Shown one piece after another: positions 57,449 to 64,000 of a stretch of 64,000 nt of DNA. Origin of the DNA: Hypericum androsaemum (lineage: Eukaryota; Streptophyta; Magnoliopsida; Malpighiales; Hypericaceae). The position numbers and the translations under genes are program-made. The stretch is from the NCBI GenBank assembly GCA_963995505.1, contig OZ023180.1, positions 4,092,501 to 4,156,500 of the forward strand, given 5' to 3'. The first letter of the stretch is position 1. The number at the start of each line of letters is the position of its first letter. Below the pieces are notes generated by a model. That model did no database searches. It was not told where the DNA came from and saw only the letters and a program-made list of their open reading frames with translations.

Positions 57449-57682
57449 AGTTTACTAATATTTAAAACTAGAAATAAGAGTTTAAGATTGTTAGCATGAA
57501 TATTAGTAAACTATGGTTTAACACGAGTAAATATAAATCGTAAGCATATAAAGAGAGGAGATTAGAAGATGCTCACGATCACACTTGTAGGTAAGTGTGT
57601 AACACCTTCGTCTTCAAGTTAGGACTTCGGATTGAATCCTGGACGAGGCCACAGTTTAACCGTGTACCCTTAAACTCTTATT
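57449..57682 (-). promoter_or_regulatory. Copia-3 primer-binding region complementary to its own LTR
   Basis: In sense (minus) orientation the 5' LTR ends at 57489, then AT, then CTTAAACTCTTATT (57486-57473). This is exactly complementary to AATAAGAGTTTAAG inside the LTR (57682-57669). A second segment, AATATTAGTAAACT (57462-57449), is exactly complementary to AGTTTACTAATATT near the LTR end (57512-57499). No initiator tRNA-Met site (TGGTATCAGAGC) is present. Confidence 0.7.
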
Positions 57683-58731
57683 ACCCGCCTATATGCTTCA
57701 GGCCTCCGTGGGTAATAGAGCTCCCAAGGTACAATGCCCAACCACGAGTACTATAGGAAGCACTATAGCACACCTTTCGAACCTTTCGTAGCCTTAGAAC
57801 TCCGACACAAATGAAAGTGAGAGATGCTATGCTATGGAGGGAGAAGTAGAGAGCTCAAGGAAGAGTGAGAGCTGGGATGATTTGGAATGAAGGAGGTGGG
57901 CTCCTTTTTTAGGCAGCCTTGGACCTCCAACAGCCAAATTCGGATTTAATAGGGCCATTAACCCACCCATTAAATGGGCTGTTACAAGACCCATAAAACC
58001 CCCATATTCATTAGGCTGTTATACCATTTATTGGCTTGAATTTAAATTCAAAATTTAAATTCAAAGCCACCTGGAAGGTGAAGAAGGTTCAAGAGTGTGG
58101 GCTTGTCCAAACGGAAGTCCAAGAAGCCCAGAGGACTTTTTGGGTCTAGGATCGCTACAACAAGTCCGGCCCAGTTCTAAAAAGATAAGACCCTGGAACC
58201 TGGAATAATTCCCACAATCCCAGCAACCCGCAACCGCAACTGCACCCGAGCCCGGCCCGGTCCGGGATGGGGCGGGGCGGGGCGGGGCGCGCGCGTGCGT
58301 GCCGAGCCGAGCCGAGCCGAGCCGGACGGACGGCGCGAGAAGCCTCTCCCTTCTCCACCAGTTTACCCATGCTAAACTTCTAGTCCCTTATAAACTTGTC
58401 TCAGCATGGTGCGCTAACCAATGTGGGATTGTGCTTATTTTAATAACAACCATACCACTTTAAAGCCAATTTTCATTCACCCCGAGAATTAGATTTTCGC
58501 AAGTGTTATATATCGTTACGAAGCTCTATCAACGAGCTTCGTATTGATCTCACAAACACCCAAAACCAATTAGTGTGACCTTCAATTAAATTAGCTCAAA
58601 GTTGCCCACTAATTACTTAGTTATTATATTTAATTAGGATTCTCTCTCTGATTAAATATTTGGGCCAAAGCCCAATACACTCACTTGTATTGGGCCATCG
58701 CTTCCTTGGTTAATAAACCAATTCTCCAACA
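57489..58731 (-). repeat. Copia-3 5' LTR
   Basis: 1243 bp. Same ends as the 3' LTR. It differs by a shorter GC-rich tract (58240-58330), loss of the TATA box near 57905 (CTTTTTTAGG) and scattered substitutions. The hairpin with stem TACGAAGCTC recurs at 58517-58543. Confidence 0.95.
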
Positions 58732-59031
58732 CCCTTACTAGATGTCTCGTTGACGAAGATGGCCGGTAGCTTGGCCTTCTCGAATGCCATGATCACCCAC
58801 AAAAAATAACAATTACTCTCTTTCAGACCCCGTTCGAGCTCCTCCATATGTTCGTTTCCAAGCTCAGCATTACTTACAAAGGAGATGTACACTACACCAC
58901 CGATCCACTAGGCTTGCTTTCCAGCCAATTCATGCAAGTTTTAGTGTCAGGCTTGAATAGATGTCTTCAAGTCTCTTGTCTATTGGACCGATGGTTGCCA
59001 CCCTCCATCGTTTGGTGATGTAATCAACAAT

Positions 59032-59663
59032 CTAAATTATGAAACAAATCCACGTGATTATTAGCATGATATAAAAATTATGAAGCAAATCCACGTTATT
59101 TAAAATATAGAAATTGGACGAAACCACAATTAACATGGGAAATTTATAAATTTTACTAGAGTTATATATTACTAATATTAGACAACGCATCGTTGAAACT
59201 TGTTAATTTAGCCGCTGGCGGCGCTACAAGCGCCGTCTATGCGACCTTAGCCGCTGCCAATCTCTTTCCCGGATGGGAAAAATCGGAGCTAACTTGAGAT
59301 AAAAGTCAAATTGTTTAGTTTCTCAAACCAAGTCAATTCCAATCAACTTAAATCCTTAGCTTTGGAGCTTATTCGGTCACTCATTGGCAAGTCGATTTTT
59401 TTAATTCGGAATCTTAATTAGAAACAATATGTTAAGTTTACTGTTTAATTTAAAATTTGAATATATGTATATAGTCCGTGAAATAAACATATTACACGAT
59501 GAGGCATGTCATTTTACAACTGTAACATGTTATTTTTGCATAAAAACTTATATGATGTTAATTTTAGTACGAACTAATAAGAGGAATATTTTGATAATTA
59601 GATCAAGATTATCAGAGATCATTCTAATCATATATGTACCAAACGAATGGATTCTCGCAAAAC
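59032..59663. other. Spacer with duplicated UGT flank
   Basis: 59032-59200 resembles the UGT-E intron start (GAAACAAATCCACG). 59240-59400 matches parts of 47845-48100, and 59510-59640 matches 50290-50430, which is the 3' flank of UGT-F. Another UGT copy may therefore lie beyond Copia-2, outside the window. Confidence 0.5.
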
Positions 59664-60273
59664 TGTTGGGAAAGTTTTGAATGAAAATTCAAGCAAAGCC
59701 TAAAGTGGAAAGACCGAAAGTCGAAAAGCCCAAAAGTCCAAAAGGAAAAATAGAAAGTGTCATCCCACATTGGAAAGTGGCACCAACATTTTCTAGTTTA
59801 TAAGAAAAAATTCCTTGTTGACTAGGAAATAAGTTGACCACCTGGAGGAAAAGCTAACTCGGAACGCGACGAGGATGGTGCTACACCATCCAAGCACGCG
59901 CACGCGCGTGTGCTTGTGCGCATGGCGCATTGGACGCAGGTCGCAATGGGTGCTTTGTGGCGCACTTGACACTTGCCATTTTTCTCATCCCAGCAACAAA
60001 GTGCATTCGTAGCATTGTTGTCTTCTTCTCTCCCATTCTTCACTTACAAAGAGTCCGAAAGTTCTGGGTATATAAGGGTTCGCCCGAAATTTTTGAGATA
60101 CGTGTGCAACGTTCTTGAAAATGCCCGAATAGTCGTTGTATCTTGGAGACGATTGCCGTAGCCCGTACCGCACTGAAATATACGGGGCAATCTCGTCTTA
60201 CGGAGAAAGTGTCCAACACTTTTCTCGACTGCCGTAGATCCTAATCAAGTACACCAACCCTCCGATCACAACA
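59664..60273 (+). repeat. Copia-2 5' LTR (610 bp)
   Basis: Starts TGTTGGGAAAG and ends CACAACA. It contains TATATAAGG at 60069-60077, giving a start site near 60105. It aligns with the LTR parts of Copia-4, which has an extra stretch at about 49320-49700. Confidence 0.85.
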
Positions 60274-60304
60274 ATCGTAAGACGAGATTGTGTACTTGAA
60301 GATG
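60188..60304 (+). promoter_or_regulatory. Copia-2 primer-binding region complementary to its own LTR
   Basis: After the LTR end (60273) and two bases AT, CGTAAGACGAGATTG (60276-60290) is exactly complementary to CAATCTCGTCTTACG in the LTR (60188-60202). GTGTACTTGA (60290-60299) is exactly complementary to TCAAGTACAC (60245-60254). The gag ATG follows at 60302, so the whole leader is 28 nt. No tRNA-Met site is present. Confidence 0.7.
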
Positions 60305-63300
60305 GCATCGTCAAGCACCGTACCAATGCCAGCGGTCCCGGGAACTGTCCACGCCGAAAGGCCGGCCAAGTTCAACGGTACCGAGTTCAAGAGGTGGCAA
60401 CAGAAGATGACGTTCTATCTGACCACGCTCAACCTAGTTCAGTTCCTGAAAGAGGAAGCACCGAAGATAGCGGAAAATGAGACGGATCAATAGAAGATCA
60501 ATGCTCTCGAAGCATGGAGTCACAGCGACTTCCTGTGCCGGAACTACGTCCTGAATGGACTAGACGACACGCTCTACAACGTCTACGTGGAAGCAAAGAC
60601 CGCTAAGGAGCTGTGGAGTTCACTCGAGAAGAAGTACAAAACGGAGGATGCCGGGATGAAGAAATTTATCGTCGGACAATTCCTCGACTTCAAGATGGTG
60701 GACTCCAAGAAGGTCATCGACCAAGTGCAGGAGTTGCAGCTGATCCTTCACGAGATCCAAGCCGAAGGGATGCAACTCAGCGAGTCCTTCCAAGTAGCTG
60801 CGATGATCGAGAAGCTCCCCCCGCTCTGGAAGGACTTCAAGAGCTACCTCAAGCACAAGAGGAAGGACATGGGCCTAGAAGACCTGATCGTGAGACTTAG
60901 GATCGAGGAAGATAACCGAAAGTCCGAAGTCAAGCAAGGCAAGGCCAACTCTGAGACCACTGTGCACCTCACCGAGGGAAAAGGTGGCAAGAAGAGGAAG
61001 AAGTCCGGGGATAAGCAGGAGAAGCAAGAGCCCAAGAAGAAAAAGAACAAGAAGATCAAGGGCGACTGCTACAACTGTGGCAAACCCGGACACATGGCTA
61101 AGGACTTTCGCCAGCCAAAGAAGGATGACCAAGGAAAGGCTAACCTGGCTGAAGACTTGTCCCAGATGGATCTATCAGCCGTGGTGTTTGAAGCCAACCT
61201 GGTGGACAATCCGAGAGAGTGGTTCGTGGACACAGGAGCTACTCGCCACGTCTGCTCAGACAAGGAGATGTTCTCGAACTATATCCCGATCACCGGTCGA
61301 AAGCTGTTCATGGGAAACTTCGCAATGTCCAAGATCGTCGGTCTGGGTAAGGTGGTCCTGAAGCTGACCTCAGGAAAGGAGCTGACCCTCAAGGATGTGG
61401 TGCATGTCCCGGACATCCGCAAGAACTTAGTTTCTAGCTCACTATTAAGCAAAGCCGGTTTTAAGCTTGTATTTGAGGCTGATAAATTTGTACTGACCAA
61501 AGCGGGTCAATTCATAGGAAAGGGTTATCTAGAAAATGGGCTATTTAAGATGAATGTAATAACTGTACATCGCACCTTTAACGGTGAAAATAAAGTTAAC
61601 GCTTCTTCTTACTTGGCCGAGTGTTCTAATTTATGGCATGGTAGATTAGGACACGTAAATTTAAACTCGCTAAGAAAGTTAGTAAGTTTAAATTTATTAC
61701 CGAATCTAGAGTTCAACCCATCTGATAAATGTGAAGTATGTGTGGAAGCTAAAATGACCAAAGCACCTTTCCATTCGGTGGAAAGAAGTACTACGCCTTT
61801 AGAGTTAATTCATACGGACACTTGCGATATGAAACACGTGCAAACTAAAGGCGGGAAGAAATACTTCATCACGTTTATCGATGACTGCACGAGATATTGT
61901 TACGTATATCTCCTAAAGGGCAAAGACGAAGCTCTTGATGCCTTTAAGAGATATAAGAATGAGGTTGAAAATCAACTCAGCATGAAAATCAAAATGATCC
62001 GAAGTGATCGAGGGGGAGAATATGTAGCTCCGTTTGATGAACTCTGTCAAGAACATGGCATTATTCATCAGACGACTGCTCCATACTCACCTCAATCGAA
62101 TGGCGTAGCTGAACACAAAAATCAAACTCTTAAGGAGATGATGAACGCTATGTTGATTAGCTCGGACTTACCCCAGAACATGTGGGGGGAAGCTGTGCTC
62201 TCAGCTAACCACATTCTAAACAAGTTGCCACACAAGAAAAGGGATAAAACCCCATATGAACTAGGGAAAGGAAGGAAGCCTTCCTACGGTTACCTTAAAG
62301 TGTGGGGGTGCCTAGCAAAGGTCAAAGTACCTAAGCCTAAGCAGGTGAGAATAGGACCCAAGACTATTGATTGCATCTTTATCGGATATGCGCAAAATAG
62401 AAGTGCTTATCGATTTTTGGTGCATAAATCTGAAAACCCTGAGATAAACACGGGAATGATCATAGAATCAAGGAACGCAACGTTCTTTGAGAATAACTTT
62501 CCTAATAAGGAAAGAAAGGAAGGAAGTCCAAAGAAAAGGGCTCACGAGACTACGCAAGGATCAAATCAGGAAGATGATGAACCTAGACGTAGCAAACGGA
62601 CGAAGGTAACCAAATCTTTTGGCCCGGATTATCTAACCTATACGTTAGAAGATGAACCCAAGACAATCCAAGAGGCATTGTCCAGTCCAGATGCTCCTCT
62701 CTGGAAGGAAGCTGTCAATAGTGAGATAGAATCCATTATGCAAAACCACACGTGGGAAATTGTGGATCTCCCACCGGGCTGCAAACCTTTGGGATGCAGG
62801 TGGATCCTAAAAAGGAAATATAAAGCTGATGGATCAATCGACAAATACAAAGCTCGATTGGTAGCTAAGGGGATCAAACAGAAGAAGGGATACGATTTCT
62901 TTGACACGTATTCACCGGTCACAAGAATCACATCAATTAGAGTACTCATAGCTGTTGCGGCACTCTATAACCTCGAGATCTACCAAATGGACGTAAAAAC
63001 AGCTTTCCTAAATGGAGATCTGTAAGAGGAGATATACCTGGAGCAACTTGAAGGGTTTGTGGCTCCCGGTCAAGAGCATAAAGTGTGTCGGCTAGTCAAG
63101 TCACTATACGGGCTAAAACAAGCGCCGAAATAGTGGCACGAGAAATTTGACAGAACAATGCTGTCAAATGGATTTAAGATCAATGAGTGCGATAAATGTG
63201 TTTACATTAAGGGCACACCTGAAGCTTACATAATTGTATGTCTCTACGTAGATGACTTACTAATTATGGGAAGCAATAAAGAGGTTATTGTGAAAACTAA

Positions 63301-64000
63301 GAATATGTTAAAGAACCACTTTGACATGAAAGATATGGGTCTGGCAGACGTCATACTAGGAATAAAAATCTCTAGGAAAGCTGACAAAATTATCTTGACT
63401 TAATCCCTCTACGTGGAAAGCGTGCTCAAGAAATTTGAAGCTTTTGACAAACCTCCGGTTAAGACTCCAGTAGATTTGAATCTATACTTAGACAAGAATC
63501 GAGGGGACCCAGTATCTCAACTAAAGTATGCGCAAATTATCGGGAGCTTGATGTATTTAACAAACTGCACTCGTCCCGATATTACGTACTCGGTTAGCAA
63601 ACTAGTAGATTCACAAGTAATCCAGGGAAGGATCACTGGCTAGCTCTGGAAAGGGTTTTACGGTATTTAAAACATACCATAAACTATGGCATACATTATG
63701 CTAAATATCCAGCTGTATTAGAAGGATACAGTGACGAAAACTGGATATCAGACACTAAGGACTCCAAATCTACAAGTGGATACGTATTCACCATAGGAGG
63801 AGGAGCTGTGTCTTGGAAGTCCTCTAAACAAACATGTATAGCTCGATCCACCATGGAGTCGGAGTTTATAGCACTAGACAAAGTTGAGGAAGAAGCTGAA
63901 TGGCTTAGAAACTTCCTAGAGGATATTTCGTGCTGGAGCAAACCGGTGCCTCCCGTATTGATACATTGTGATAGCATGTCTGCAATTGGGAGAGCACAAA
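60302..64000 (+). pseudogene. Copia-2 gag-pol, several stops and a frameshift
   Basis: Gag begins MASSSTVPMP at 60302. A TAG at 60491-60493 interrupts it, and the frame resumes through 63025. The zinc knuckle lacks its last Cys ([14 protein letters not shown]). Then come protease ([10 protein letters not shown]), GAG-pre-integrase ([10 protein letters not shown]), integrase ([15 protein letters not shown]), and reverse transcriptase with TAA at 63023-63025, TAG near 63131, YVDD near 63247 and TAA near 63401. A one-base deletion near 63605 precedes RNase H ([18 protein letters not shown]), which runs to the window end. The element is inactive. Confidence 0.93.

Larger units (their letters stand above)
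50827..58731 (-). mobile_element. Copia-3, nearly complete Ty1/copia element
   Basis: LTRs 50827-52142 and 57489-58731 start TGTTAGCATG (TCTTAGCATG on the left) and end TTCTCCAACA. Flanks CCTTT (50822-50826) and CCCTT (58732-58736) are a 5-bp duplication with one C-to-T change. A polypurine tract (TGTGGGGGAT, minus strand) adjoins the left LTR, so the right LTR is the 5' LTR. One gag-pol frame with two stops fills 52749-56873. Confidence 0.95.
50488..59031 (-). pseudogene. UGT-F: UGT74-like exon 2, split by Copia-3
   Basis: Exon-2 sequence lies in two pieces: 59031-58732 (N-terminal half, from the intron acceptor through YFLWV-like sequence) and 50826-50488 (PSPG region to near the C terminus). 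Copia-3 occupies the gap. The pieces carry frameshifts and small deletions, for example loss of the codons between MHE and the WCPQ region. Exon 1 is not found upstream. HCGFNS is readable, so Phe at PSPG position 22 is shared. Confidence 0.9.
59664..64000 (+). mobile_element. Copia-2, Ty1/copia element running off the window
   Basis: 5' LTR 59664-60273 and gag-pol from 60302 to the window end. It is the same family as Copia-4 by LTR sequence and related to Copia-3 by protein. The 3' LTR is outside the window, so target duplication and LTR age cannot be assessed. Confidence 0.93.

Overview
This is a stretch of nuclear DNA from a dicot flowering plant; the species cannot be named from the sequence. 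The evidence is GT-AG introns, a tandem cluster of UGT74-type UDP-glycosyltransferase (UGT) genes, Ty1/copia retrotransposons, LINE tails, Mutator-like and hAT elements, a Cassandra TRIM carrying 5S rRNA sequence, and an inserted block of plastid DNA.

Layout. 1-7560: a decayed copia element on the minus strand (Copia-1; its left LTR runs off the window) with a G-box-rich LTR and an extra ORF between the LTR and gag. 9213-38600: the UGT cluster, all on the minus strand. UGT-A (9213-10938), UGT-B (16914-19640) and UGT-E (36456-38600) look intact. UGT-C (22580-24475) has an in-frame stop. UGT-D (26896-32000) lost its 5' exon and is split by about 3.5 kb of plastid DNA. Block A+B and block C+D are paralogous, a tandem segmental duplication of about 10 kb that later took on different insertions. 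The spacers hold Mutator-like elements with target duplications (11750-14692, 20577-22048, 24882-25232, 33641-34888), a hAT element (32451-33437), LINE fragments and Cassandra (35334-35935).

39321-64000 is mostly transposons: a retroposed sequence, an 868-bp foldback element, another Mutator-like element, a gag-pol-less copia derivative with three LTRs, a scrambled copia remnant (Copia-4), a nearly complete copia element (Copia-3, 50827-58731) inserted into a sixth UGT copy (UGT-F), and the 5' part of another copia (Copia-2, from 59664).

The UGT proteins would transfer sugar from a UDP-sugar to small acceptors in the cytosol. All copies where it can be read carry Phe instead of the usual Trp at position 22 of the PSPG donor-binding box. 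The most unusual observation is in Copia-2 and Copia-3. Neither has the usual initiator-tRNA primer-binding site. Each instead has, two bases after its 5' LTR, a 14-15 nt segment exactly complementary to a segment inside its own LTR, followed by a second segment complementary to the LTR end. This fits self-priming or a dedicated RNA fold. No stand-alone new gene system is evident.
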